Translations under genes and position numbers: made by a program
Assembly (NCBI RefSeq): GCF_040530035.1
Contig: NZ_JBEWCD010000001.1
Location: 1,550,001 to 1,614,000, forward strand
Reading direction: 5' to 3'
DNA from: Roseibium sp. HPY-6
GTDB taxonomy: Bacteria > Pseudomonadota > Alphaproteobacteria > Rhizobiales > Stappiaceae
DNA: 64,000 nt
Notes under the pieces: model-generated
Database searches by the model: none
What the model was told of the DNA's origin: nothing
The model's input: the letters and a program-made list of their open reading frames with translations, nothing else
In this document: one piece after another, positions 35,650-44,181 of the stretch
Layout of the letters: each line of letters opens with the position of its first letter
Numbering within the stretch: position 1 is the stretch's first letter

Positions 35650-36726
35650 TTGACCAACCAACCACGGCAAAACCTGCAATCCGTGATCGATCTCGAAGGG
35701 GTCTGGAAAATCTTCGGCTCACGGCAGCACGACGCGATGGCTGCAATTCAAAAAGACGGCCTGACAAAGGCGGAGGTGCTTGAACAGTTTGATTGCGTGG
35801 TTGGAGTAGCTGATGCGACGTTCAAGGTCAATCAGGGCGAAATCTTCTGCATCATGGGCTTGTCAGGTTCCGGGAAGTCCACGCTGGTTCGACATGTAAA
35901 CCGCCTCCTGGCACCGACGGCGGGCAAAGTAAAAGTCAGTGGTGTCGACATCATGTCACTTGATGAAGAACAACTCCTCAAGGTGCGCAATGAGAACATT
36001 GCGATGGTCTTTCAGAACTTTGGCTTACTGCCGCATCGTTCCGTACGCGACAACGTGGCAATGCCGCTTGAAATACGTGGGTATTCACAAAACGCACGCT
36101 GGAAAGCAGCAGAGGAGGCGCTTGCGCTTGTTGAATTGGCTGAATGGAAAGACAAGTTCGCACACGAGTTATCAGGCGGAATGCAGCAGCGTGTGGGACT
36201 TGCCCGGGCCATCGCGGCCGACGCCGACGTTCTTCTGATGGATGAACCGTTCAGTGCACTTGACCCGCTGATCAGGCGGCAGTTGCAGGATGAGTTCATG
36301 AAGCTCGCCGACAAGATGCACAAAACAACACTCTTTATCACTCACGACCTGGAAGAGGCCGTTCGGATCGGAGATCGCATCGCAATCATGAAAGATGGTG
36401 TGATCGTCCAAACTGGCACACCAGAAGAGATCATCATGAATCCTGCCGACGACTACGTCATGGATTTCGTCGCCGGGATTTCGAGAATAAATCTTATTCG
36501 CGGCCACAGCTTGGCCAAACCTCTGGCCGAGTTCGAAAAACTGAACGGCAAACTGCCAGAGGATGCCTTGACCGTCTCGGGCAACGACACGCTGCGCCAG
36601 ATCATTGTCAAATCAGCAAACACTGAAGGCGCGATCCTCGTCAAAGATGAGGACATCGGCACGATGGGCGTCATCACAAAGAACGACATCCTCAACGGCG
36701 TAATAAAGGGGACGGAGGACCAATGA
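35650..36726 (+). CDS. ABC transporter ATP-binding protein (ProV-like)
   Basis: A 358-residue ATPase: Walker A GLSGSGKST, Q-loop MVFQNFGLLPHRSV, signature LSGGMQQRVGLARA, Walker B VLLMDEPFSALDP and H-loop ITHDLEEAV. It has the N-terminal extension and a C-terminal tail with CBS-like residues typical of ProV/OpuAA, which sense ionic strength. The start is uncertain: TTG 35650 has AAGGGGG at good spacing, while the in-frame ATG 35620 has no clear ribosome-binding site. The stop overlaps the permease ATG (ATGA), so the two are translationally coupled. Confidence 0.9.
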   Translation: MTNQPRQNLQSVIDLEGVWKIFGSRQHDAMAAIQKDGLTKAEVLEQFDCVVGVADATFKVNQGEIFCIMGLSGSGKSTLVRHVNRLLAPTAGKVKVSGVDIMSLDEEQLLKVRNENIAMVFQNFGLLPHRSVRDNVAMPLEIRGYSQNARWKAAEEALALVELAEWKDKFAHELSGGMQQRVGLARAIAADADVLLMDEPFSALDPLIRRQLQDEFMKLADKMHKTTLFITHDLEEAVRIGDRIAIMKDGVIVQTGTPEEIIMNPADDYVMDFVAGISRINLIRGHSLAKPLAEFEKLNGKLPEDALTVSGNDTLRQIIVKSANTEGAILVKDEDIGTMGVITKNDILNGVIKGTEDQ

Positions 36727-38240
36727 CAGCTGTAACAGATCACATAGCCGTTCCCGCCGATACTTCCGCGGACAGCACCGTTAAGCAGTTTGTTTCGGTC
36801 AATGACGCTTATTATGAGGAACAGTTTAAGTCGATAGGTGACAAGCGCGGGTTCACCTTCACCTGGAACTGGGCGGCCTTCCTGCTCGGTTCCATTTGGT
36901 ATGGCATGCGCAGCCTCTGGTCGTATTTCTTACCCTTTGTGGCACTGGAAACCTTAGCTGTTGTTCAACTCGCCCGAGGGATCTGGGGCGATCTAGGCGC
37001 GCCAATTTTGGCTCGGCTACCGGGCATCGAGGCAACACTCGAACAGCGTTACACTCAATTGGCCGAGGCGAAAGAAAATGCGCCCGACAAGGTTGCCGGT
37101 TTCGAGAACGCGATTGCGTCGCTTGAACGGGCCGTGGAAGGCCTCAAGGCGGATGCCGCTGCCGCAAACGCAACCGCAATGCAGCTTATTGTTTTTGGTT
37201 TGATCGGTCTTTTCGTCGTCAAAGCAATTCAGGCAGGTCTCGCAAACTCAGCCCTTCAATCACGCTATTCCAAATGGCTATCAGATCGGTCCATTGGCTC
37301 TGGATTGACCCCGCAAAAGTTTGCTTTGGCAGCCGCACTTGCCGCCCTCACCTATCTGACTTGCTCTTTGAAGTTCGGGTTCCCCGATCAGGTGCCGAGC
37401 CTGCAAACCTTTCCCTCAGACCCGCAAGTGCAGTCATCGGTCGCGGAAGCCATCAAGGCATGGATGGCAAGCGCGGCGATTTCTTCGGAGTGGTTTTTTG
37501 ACAGTCTGGTCTTTGGTATTCGGACAGTCCTGGACGCCCTTGAGACTATCTTCGTTGAGACCCCATGGCCCGTCATGGGCGGGTTCATAATCCTGCTTAC
37601 CGGTCTGTCAGCCGGTTGGAGGGCCGCGATATTCACCGGGGCGGGCCTTGCGTATCTCGGATATCTGGGCTTTTGGGACAAGAGCATGAAAACGCTGGCA
37701 TTGCTCGGAACAGCTGCCTGCATTTCGATCACACTTGGTATTCCGCTCGGCATCGCCTGTGCACGCAATCCTCGCCTCTATGCCTTTGTGCGACCGGTCC
37801 TGGATTTCATGCAGACAATGCCGGCGTTTGTCTATCTTATCCCGGTTATCGCTTTCTTCGGCACCGGAAAGCCGGCCGCTATCATCGCAACAATGATCTT
37901 TGGCGGGTCTCCGGTGGTGCGCCTCACTGTTCTTGGCTTGCGGGGCGTGCCGGAACACGTTCGCGAAGCGGCAATGGCCTTTGGTGCGAACAAAAGGTAC
38001 CTGCTTTGGAAGGTCGACATACCGCTCGCCATGCCGTCAATCATGGCAGGCATTAATCAGACGATTCTGCTGTCGCTCGCGATGGTTGTCATCGCTTCTC
38101 TGATTGGCGCAAAGGGGCTCGGAGAAGACGTGCTCGAAGCCTTGCAATATGCCTCGGAAGGACAAGGGATCCTTGCCGGCCTTGCGATCCTCGTCTGCGC
38201 CATGATCCTCGACCGCATCATTCAAGGAAAGAGAAGGTAA
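36723..38240 (+). CDS. ProW-like ABC permease with extra N-terminal DUF2628-like/coiled-coil region
   Basis: A 505-residue membrane protein, far longer than ProW (about 350). Residues about 310-500 are the binding-protein-dependent permease core with the EAA-type loop (VPEHVREAAMAFGANKRYLLWKVDIPLAMPS in pieces). Upstream is a segment, GFTFTWNWAAFLLGSIWYGMRS, that resembles DUF2628 membrane domains, then an Ala/Glu-rich helix likely to be coiled coil (about 105-150). This fusion is not usual for OpuA/ProU permeases. It may sense membrane state or anchor a partner; no function is known. Confidence 0.87.
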   Translation: MTAVTDHIAVPADTSADSTVKQFVSVNDAYYEEQFKSIGDKRGFTFTWNWAAFLLGSIWYGMRSLWSYFLPFVALETLAVVQLARGIWGDLGAPILARLPGIEATLEQRYTQLAEAKENAPDKVAGFENAIASLERAVEGLKADAAAANATAMQLIVFGLIGLFVVKAIQAGLANSALQSRYSKWLSDRSIGSGLTPQKFALAAALAALTYLTCSLKFGFPDQVPSLQTFPSDPQVQSSVAEAIKAWMASAAISSEWFFDSLVFGIRTVLDALETIFVETPWPVMGGFIILLTGLSAGWRAAIFTGAGLAYLGYLGFWDKSMKTLALLGTAACISITLGIPLGIACARNPRLYAFVRPVLDFMQTMPAFVYLIPVIAFFGTGKPAAIIATMIFGGSPVVRLTVLGLRGVPEHVREAAMAFGANKRYLLWKVDIPLAMPSIMAGINQTILLSLAMVVIASLIGAKGLGEDVLEALQYASEGQGILAGLAILVCAMILDRIIQGKRR

Positions 38241-38244
38241 GACG

Positions 38245-38583
38245 ATGTCGATCACAGTGTTGATGATGATCAAATACGAAAATGACAAGAAAGCCGAGAT
38301 GCTCAAATCCGTGAGCGACCGTGCGGAAGTTTCGAAAAACGCGGTCGCTGCCATGGGCGGAAAACTTCTCCACGCATATGGCACCGCCGGTGAATTCGAC
38401 ATGATTTTCATTTACGAGATGCCCGATATGACATCAGTTGCGGCCAACATGATGCTTGCGGACGCCAGCGGAATGTCAAAGCATCACAAGATCATCCCTC
38501 TGTTTTCCAATGATGAATTTCTGGCAGCACAGAAAAAGGCCGGGGAGATGACACATACCTACTCCGCGGCAGGTGATAAGTGA
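38245..38583 (+). CDS. GYD-domain protein
   Basis: A 112-residue small alpha/beta protein with the GYD-family pattern: a short N-terminal strand, GGKLLHAYGTAGEFDMIFIYEMPD, and helices. GYD proteins are unassigned dimeric ferredoxin-like proteins that often accompany metabolic enzymes. It begins 4 bases after the permease stop and overlaps the amidohydrolase start (GTGA), so it belongs to the operon. It might bind the imported compound or act as a subunit; neither is shown. Confidence 0.75.
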   Translation: MSITVLMMIKYENDKKAEMLKSVSDRAEVSKNAVAAMGGKLLHAYGTAGEFDMIFIYEMPDMTSVAANMMLADASGMSKHHKIIPLFSNDEFLAAQKKAGEMTHTYSAAGDK

Positions 38584-40199
38584 CCCGGGCGATTTTCTTC
38601 GGCGGCAAGATCACGACAGTGGATGAGGCGTTTCAATCGCCAGAAGCTGTCGCGATTGCAGATGGCAAAATCGTCAAGGTTGGGACCATGGCAGATTGTG
38701 AAACCCAGGCGGGCGAGGTAGCGGAGCGCGTCGATCTTGAGGGAAAGTTTCTCCTGCCCGGCTTCATCGATGCGCATTCGCATCCACTTTGGTCAGCCAA
38801 GACACGCGGCGCTCCTGTCGTAGATATCCGGGCAGAAACCGTTCCCTCGTTTGAAGCTGTTATGGGTAAGATCAAGCGCCGGGTCGCGGCAAGCCTACCG
38901 GGCGAGCATCTCCTTTTCTTCGGGTTGGACGCGCAGCTTCATGATGGGTTCGAAGCGCCGACGCGGGAGCAGTTGGATGACGTCGCGCCAAACAACCCTC
39001 TGGGTATTCAGACGTCCAATTGCCATGCGCTTTTTATGAACTCTGCCGGCTTTGACGCGTGCGGGATTGATGAAAACACCCCAACGCCGACCGGCTCGAT
39101 TATTGAGCGCCATCCATGCGGCAAGCCAAGTGGTAAGATCGCCGAAGCAATTACGTGGCAAGCGATAGAGACATTTTATGAGGCCTGGGGCGATGATCGC
39201 CTGAATGACGAGTTCAAAGCCTCAATTGAGGATTTTATCCAAAACGGCATCACGACAACAACGGAACATCTCTATCTGCCGTTTTACAAAGCCTATTACC
39301 TCAGCGCGTTAAAGAAGGGCTGGCCAATGCCGCGCATTGCCGCCTACCAGCAAGCAGTCACGCCAGACATGAACGTTGATGACATGAAGGTTGGCGAGGA
39401 CCGTCTTTGGATGGCTGGCGTAAAAATTCATGCGGACGGATCACCCTTCATTGGCAATATCTGGCTGACAGAGCCTTATCTTGAAAATGAGGTGACACTG
39501 GATCGCATGGACCTGCGTCCGGGCCATACTGGAGGATTGAATTACCCGCAGGAATTCTTCGAGAAGATGGTGCGAAACTACGTCAGCCAAGGCTGGCAAA
39601 TGACCATCCATACGCAAGGCGACAGAACCATCGACATGGTTCTTGATCTACTGGAGAGCGTTCTTGACGAGACCCCCAAACCGGACCATCGGTTCAGGCT
39701 CGAACATTGCGCGTTGATGCGTGAGGATCAGGTTGAACGCGCCGTAAAGATGGGTGTTCTTTCAAGCTTCTTCATAAATCATATCACTCATTGGGGCGCA
39801 CCCATCGAAGACGTTTTGTTCGGACCGCAACGCGCTGCTCATTACGTCCCGGCCGGCAGTGCCGTTAAGCATGGAATGCGCATTTCCTTACACGCTGATA
39901 CGCCGATGACAGATCCATCATGTCTTGAGCTGATGAAAGCCGCAATGACCCGGCGCGCTGGGGATGGACGCTGTCTTGGTCCGGAGCAGTGTCTTGATGT
40001 CGAAGCCGCGTTGAAAGCGGTGACCATCGATGCCGCGTACCAGATTTGCAAGGACGATGTGCTTGGATCGATCACGCCTGGAAAACATGCCGACTTTGTT
40101 GTCCTGGAAAGTGATCCGCTTGTGACAAAGCCGGAGGAATTATCGGACATAAAAGTGCTCCAGACCTGGCTGGCTGGCGAGAGGGTTTATGATGCATGA
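38580..40199 (+). CDS. Amidohydrolase-3 family metal-dependent hydrolase
   Basis: A 539-residue amidohydrolase of the YtcJ type: the metal-binding HxH in GFIDAHSHPLW, later His residues in MTIHTQGDR and RLEHCALM, and the C-terminal ISLHADTPMTDPS Asp. The start is GTG 38580, overlapping the GYD stop by four bases. It would hydrolyse an amide or cyclic amide brought in by the upstream ABC transporter; homologues act on N-substituted amides and formamides. The stop lies inside the GTPase gene (11-base overlap), suggesting tight co-expression with a metal chaperone. Confidence 0.88.
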   Translation: MTRAIFFGGKITTVDEAFQSPEAVAIADGKIVKVGTMADCETQAGEVAERVDLEGKFLLPGFIDAHSHPLWSAKTRGAPVVDIRAETVPSFEAVMGKIKRRVAASLPGEHLLFFGLDAQLHDGFEAPTREQLDDVAPNNPLGIQTSNCHALFMNSAGFDACGIDENTPTPTGSIIERHPCGKPSGKIAEAITWQAIETFYEAWGDDRLNDEFKASIEDFIQNGITTTTEHLYLPFYKAYYLSALKKGWPMPRIAAYQQAVTPDMNVDDMKVGEDRLWMAGVKIHADGSPFIGNIWLTEPYLENEVTLDRMDLRPGHTGGLNYPQEFFEKMVRNYVSQGWQMTIHTQGDRTIDMVLDLLESVLDETPKPDHRFRLEHCALMREDQVERAVKMGVLSSFFINHITHWGAPIEDVLFGPQRAAHYVPAGSAVKHGMRISLHADTPMTDPSCLELMKAAMTRRAGDGRCLGPEQCLDVEAALKAVTIDAAYQICKDDVLGSITPGKHADFVVLESDPLVTKPEELSDIKVLQTWLAGERVYDA

Positions 40200-41139
40200 C
40201 CCGTCGATAGATAGAGTACCGGTCGTAACCGTAGGGGGCTTTCTGGGCGCGGGAAAGACGACGTTGATCAACCGGATTTTGAAGGAGGTTGACGATGAAC
40301 GTGTCGTTGTCTTCGTCAACGATTTCGGGGCGATCAATATCGATTATGATCTTATTGAAACGGCCGATGAACGCCGAATTTCACTAAAAAATGGCTGCGT
40401 TTGCTGCACGCTCAATGAAGAGTTGATCCAGGGCATCAAAACGTTTCTAGACGAAGATGAAACACCTTCAGCATTTATCATAGAGGCCAGTGGGATCTCG
40501 GACCCGCGGGCTTTAGACAGTTCAATTCTCATGCTTGAGCAGACTGGAACAGTGCGCCTCGACAACCGCGTGTATCTGGTCGATGCGGAGCAGTTTCAGA
40601 CATCTGACTTCGAAGAAACTGAGTTAGTTATCGATCATGCGGCGGCTGCCGACTGCATCATCGTCAACAAGACTGACATTGTCAGTAGCAGCGCCTTGAA
40701 GGCGACTGTGTCGACCCTGAAATCCGCCAGTCCATATGCGACAATCATCGAAAGCGCCTACGGACGGTGCCCCACAGGCATGATACTCAACAAGGTTGAC
40801 CGGGACTTTACATCCAATTTTCAACCCGGCCAATCATCCGTATCGAACCATCATGGCTACGTCAGTTGGTCCCGCCAGACATACAGGATGATCAGCCGCG
40901 ATCGCTTTATGGAATTTGCAAAACGGCTGCCTGATCTTTGCTTTCGGGCAAAAGGCCAGCTGTTCTTTGATGGTGAAAAGTCAGGTGCGAACATCTTTCA
41001 CTTGGTCGGCCGCCGTGCCTCCATGGAAAACAAAGGGTTTGGTGACAACCAACGTCAAACGAAGATAGTGGCGATTGGTAAATCCAGTCAGATGCAAACC
41101 GGTCGGCTAGACCAGTTGTTCGATGAGCTACTCATGTAA
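40189..41139 (+). CDS. COG0523-family metallochaperone GTPase (CobW/YjiA-like)
   Basis: A 316-residue P-loop GTPase: Walker A GGFLGAGKTT, the metal-binding GCVCC motif, Walker B-like IEASG, and NKTD for guanine specificity. The C-terminal CobW domain is complete. The family delivers zinc, cobalt or iron to client enzymes. It overlaps the amidohydrolase gene, so that enzyme is the likely client. No cobalamin or nitrile hydratase gene is near. Cytosolic. It is the last gene before a gap that holds transposase debris. Confidence 0.85.
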   Translation: MMHDPSIDRVPVVTVGGFLGAGKTTLINRILKEVDDERVVVFVNDFGAINIDYDLIETADERRISLKNGCVCCTLNEELIQGIKTFLDEDETPSAFIIEASGISDPRALDSSILMLEQTGTVRLDNRVYLVDAEQFQTSDFEETELVIDHAAAADCIIVNKTDIVSSSALKATVSTLKSASPYATIIESAYGRCPTGMILNKVDRDFTSNFQPGQSSVSNHHGYVSWSRQTYRMISRDRFMEFAKRLPDLCFRAKGQLFFDGEKSGANIFHLVGRRASMENKGFGDNQRQTKIVAIGKSSQMQTGRLDQLFDELLM

Positions 41140-41205
41140 AAGCGCGCGCGACCAGCCCACGTTAAATGGTCCGATGTGATCGTTGGTGCATGCATGGCCG
41201 TTGGT

Positions 41206-41400
41206 TTATTGAGGTGTTGGATGCTGGTGTCGGCGGTCGTTAGCCCAAGCGCTGTGCTGGCGCTTGATAGTGTACTGCTTCCAAAACTGTTCGATGAAGA
41301 TTTGTGCTTCCTTCCGGCTCTGGAAGATTTCGCTATCCGGAAGCTCGTCTCGGAACCTGGCGTTGACGCTTCCGCAATCTCCGTCTCCCGGAACCTTACG
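41206..41400 (-). pseudogene. Decayed IS3-family transposase C-terminus
   Basis: Read on the minus strand, one frame gives NARFRDELPDSEIFQSRKE, then AQIFIEQFWKQYTIKRQHSA and a stop at 41206. This matches the OrfB/integrase end of IS3-family elements (usually NARFRDELL..EIF, EAQ..IE.WR..YNT.RPHSALGY). The upstream half is missing or scrambled and no terminal inverted repeats were seen. It marks an old insertion or recombination point between the amidohydrolase and sox islands. Confidence 0.75.
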
Positions 41401-41666
41401 GCGAACCTCTTCAAAGGAAGAGTGTCAGTTCTTGGGAGATGGTCCCCGATATCATTGCCATGGCCTGGGTGGTTTCATCGCCCGCACGCGATCAAAAGGC
41501 TCACATCGGAAAGCGATGGCCAGGACGAACTTGGCGCACTTTGTGGAAAGCGCCTTGGGGAGAAAACCGGAGGAGCGGCAGGCTTAGCGCTGGAAAGCCA
41601 CTCAACGTGCTCGGGGAATGGGCTGGACACTTCCGGCGAGTCTTGCACAGCGACACTTTATAATAC

Positions 41667-41686
41667 ATATTCATATATAAGAATTT
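41667..41686. promoter_or_regulatory. Candidate SoxR operator 1
   Basis: ATATTC-N8-GAATTT, 18 bases before the ATG of the first metallo-hydrolase gene. One of five 6-8-6 inverted repeats in this island. Confidence 0.6.
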
Positions 41687-41703
41687 AAATTGTGAGCCTC
41701 GTC

Positions 41704-42618
41704 ATGTCTCTGTCCCGCCGCGCCTTTCTGTCCGGGTGTGCTGCCTTGCCTCTTTCCGCGCAATTAAGCCAGTTTGCGATGGCCGAAATTTCCATCGGCC
41801 CTGGGACGCTCACAACCATCCGGGACGGGCATTTGACGATACCTGGTGGATTTGTCTTCGATCCAATGCCGCAGGACCAACTCATACCATTGCTGCAGGA
41901 AGCCGGTATTTCAGGGCAGACCCTTCAGCCGGACTGCAATGTCTCGCTTTACAGGGATGAGACCAACACAGTTTTGTTCGATGTCGGCGCCGGGCCCGAT
42001 TTCCAGTCCTCGGCCGGCAAACTGGTGGAAGGGCTGGAACAGGCAGGCGTTGCCCCGGAAGACATCACCCATGTCGTTTTCACACACGCGCACCCTGATC
42101 ACATCTGGGGGCTGCTCGATGAATTCGACGACCCTCTCTTTTCTGACGCAACTTACATGATCGGCCGTGCCGAGTGGGATTACTGGTGGAACCCGGAGAC
42201 CGTCGACACGATCGGCGAAGCGCGTGTTGCCATGGCCGTCGGTGCTAGGCGCCGGCTCGAGGCCATCGAAGACACGGTCGTGTTCTTTTCAGGCGGCGAG
42301 GAAATCCTGCCGGGGATACGCGCCGTTTCCACACCCGGGCACACGCCCGGTCACATGAGCTTCGAGGTTCGAAGCGGCTCTGAGGCCGCACTCGTTATCG
42401 GCGACGCCATCGGCAACCACCACGTCGCCTTCATGCGGCCAGAGTGGCCGAGCGGGTCGGATCAGGATGCAGAGGTCGCAGCCTCGACACGCATTGCGCT
42501 TCTGGACCGGATTGTCGCCGATGATCTCAAGATCGCCGGCTTTCATTTGCCAGGCGGTGGAATTGGCCGGGTTGAGCGCACGGGCAATACATTCCGTTTT
42601 CTTCCGGAGGCTTCCTAA
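41704..42618 (+). CDS. Tat-exported metallo-beta-lactamase-fold hydrolase (SoxG-like)
   Basis: A 304-residue MBL-fold protein with a twin-arginine type signal (SLSRRAFLSGCAALPLSAQ). The metal site is complete: THAHPDH, then TPGHTPGH and IGDAIG. It carries out hydrolysis of a thioester, sulfur or quinoprotein-related substrate in the periplasm. Size and pairing with the next gene resemble soxG-soxH of Paracoccus, but assignment as SoxG is tentative. An in-frame GTG at 41692 is an alternative start; neither has a strong ribosome-binding site. A SoxR-type inverted repeat lies just upstream. Confidence 0.8.
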   Translation: MSLSRRAFLSGCAALPLSAQLSQFAMAEISIGPGTLTTIRDGHLTIPGGFVFDPMPQDQLIPLLQEAGISGQTLQPDCNVSLYRDETNTVLFDVGAGPDFQSSAGKLVEGLEQAGVAPEDITHVVFTHAHPDHIWGLLDEFDDPLFSDATYMIGRAEWDYWWNPETVDTIGEARVAMAVGARRRLEAIEDTVVFFSGGEEILPGIRAVSTPGHTPGHMSFEVRSGSEAALVIGDAIGNHHVAFMRPEWPSGSDQDAEVAASTRIALLDRIVADDLKIAGFHLPGGGIGRVERTGNTFRFLPEAS

Positions 42619-43565
42619 TGCGTCTTTTCGGCTTGTTCCTCTCCGCTTGCCTTGGCGTTTCTGCGCATGCCAGCGAAGACATTTCCGACCAGTATCCGGG
42701 CTCCGCGCTTTATTCAAAACCTGTGGAGGTCATCCCCCATGTCTGGTCAGCCATTGGTGCAACGGCTCCCCCGACTTACGAAAACTCAGGCCACAACAAC
42801 AACCTCAGTTTCATTGTGACCGGCGACGGTGTCATCGTGATAAACGGAGGCGCAGCCTACGTCCTCGCGAAGGCATTGCACGCGGAAATCAGAGCGGTCA
42901 CCGATCAGCCGGTCAAGCTTGTCATCGACGAGAATGGCCAGGGACACGCAATGCTTGGCAACTCCTACTGGTCCGAACAAGGCGTGCCGATCTTGGCCCA
43001 TGTCGACGCAGCGCATGAAATAGATGAACGCGGCAACCAGATTCTGGAAGCCATGAAACGGTACAATCGGGACAAGGCTGAGGGCACTTTCGTCGCGCCG
43101 CCAACCCAAACATTTGAAGATAAACATGTCATCGAGATGGGCGATTTCCGCATCGAAGTCCTTCACCTCGGGCCAGCCCACGGGCCCGGCGACACCCAGG
43201 TCTGGCTGCCGGAGCAAGGCCTGGTGATCGCGGGCGACATGGCGTTTCACGAGCGCATGCTGCCGATTTTCGAAGACACGATTGTCGCCGACTGGCTGGA
43301 GACCTGGGAAACGGGATTTGAAGCGCTGAACGCCACCTATGTCATTCCGGGCCACGGCCATCCGACAAATATGGCGCAGGTGCGCCGCTACACCCGCGAC
43401 TACCTGCTCTACTTGCGCAAAAAGATCGGTGCCCACCTCGAAGACGGCGGCGAGCTCGCCGATGCTTACTATATCGACCAGTCGCCCTATGCCCATCTGG
43501 ACACATTCGAAGAACTGGCCACCAGGAATGCCGGCAGGGTCTTCGCGCAAATGGAATTTGAATAG
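42618..43565 (+). CDS. soxH: SoxH-like MBL-fold protein with altered metal motif
   Basis: A 315-residue MBL-fold protein with a Sec signal (to about VSAHAS). Its start overlaps the preceding stop by one base (TAATG). Later metal-site elements are present (LGPAHGPGD, VIAGDMAFHE and VIPGHGHP), but the usual HxHxDH is replaced by ENGQGHAML, leaving one His. This is probably a subfamily feature, and the enzyme may bind a single metal. In Paracoccus, SoxH is thiosulfate-induced and dispensable for thiosulfate growth. The C-terminal helices fit the SoxH family. Confidence 0.8.
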   Translation: MRLFGLFLSACLGVSAHASEDISDQYPGSALYSKPVEVIPHVWSAIGATAPPTYENSGHNNNLSFIVTGDGVIVINGGAAYVLAKALHAEIRAVTDQPVKLVIDENGQGHAMLGNSYWSEQGVPILAHVDAAHEIDERGNQILEAMKRYNRDKAEGTFVAPPTQTFEDKHVIEMGDFRIEVLHLGPAHGPGDTQVWLPEQGLVIAGDMAFHERMLPIFEDTIVADWLETWETGFEALNATYVIPGHGHPTNMAQVRRYTRDYLLYLRKKIGAHLEDGGELADAYYIDQSPYAHLDTFEELATRNAGRVFAQMEFE

Positions 43566-43588
43566 ACCAAACGCAGTGACAGCGAACG

Positions 43589-43613
43589 CGCCTGATCAGG
43601 CTTTATTCAGGCG
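43589..43613. terminator. Bidirectional terminator hairpin
   Basis: CGCCTGA (43589-43595) pairs with TCAGGCG (43607-43613) between the convergent soxH-like and DUF302 genes. Short stem, no strong T-run. Confidence 0.45.
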
Positions 43614-43656
43614 ATGCCTGTCAGTCATTAGAGAGACCGTTTGTTGTTGGTAAGCC

Positions 43657-44091
43657 TTAATTGCCAACCGCTTCGGCGACGATTTGCTGCATCAGGTTTT
43701 CGACTGCCTGCATCGATCCGTCGGGATAATCCTTATGCCCGATCGTGACGCCGTCCTCTGTCTCCATGACGAAAATACCGTAAGGACAATGCGTGATGTT
43801 CATCGGATCCTTTTCCATCACCTGACGCGAGATCACGGCGGAGCAGAACAGAAAGATGTCGGCGTTTTTGAAAATCTGGGCGTCGCTGCCCACATCGGCC
43901 CCGGTCCGATTGAGCATTTCACCGACATGGCTGACAAAGTCTATGACCAGTCCCTGACCCACAATGGCGCTCTCGACAGCAAAGGTCGCATCCTCAAAGG
44001 ATCCGTCAAATGAATATGTGAAAGGCTTTTCGGCAGTCGCAGGGGAGCTGAGAGCAAGTCCGAGAGCTGCCGCGAGTAGTAGGGGTTTCAT
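43657..44091 (-). CDS. Exported DUF302 protein
   Basis: A 144-residue DUF302 protein with a Sec signal (MKPLLLAAALGLALSSPATA). The mature part shows the DUF302 pattern: SFEDATFAVESAIVGQGLVI, a Cys-containing IFLFCSAVIS strand, and CPYGIFVMET. Start ATG 44091 follows GGAGG/AAGG; the frame runs on to 44127. It comes 90 bases after soxF on the same strand, and DUF302 genes are often found near sulfur-oxidation genes. Two Cys (in LFCSA and HCPYG) could bind sulfur or metal. Function is unknown. Confidence 0.82.
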   Translation of the reverse strand: MKPLLLAAALGLALSSPATAEKPFTYSFDGSFEDATFAVESAIVGQGLVIDFVSHVGEMLNRTGADVGSDAQIFKNADIFLFCSAVISRQVMEKDPMNITHCPYGIFVMETEDGVTIGHKDYPDGSMQAVENLMQQIVAEAVGN

Positions 44092-44181
44092 AGCCTTATC
44101 CTCCATTGTGACGAGCAAGCTTTGCATGCGGCCGCGCCCCGTGCATTGAGCTATGTCCGTGCCGGGACGCGGAAATCAGGA

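Noticed and set aside
41176..41688. 170-residue plus-strand frame after the COG0523 gene
   Set aside because: Its composition is non-descript and the minus strand of the same stretch encodes a recognisable IS3 transposase end, so the plus frame is incidental.
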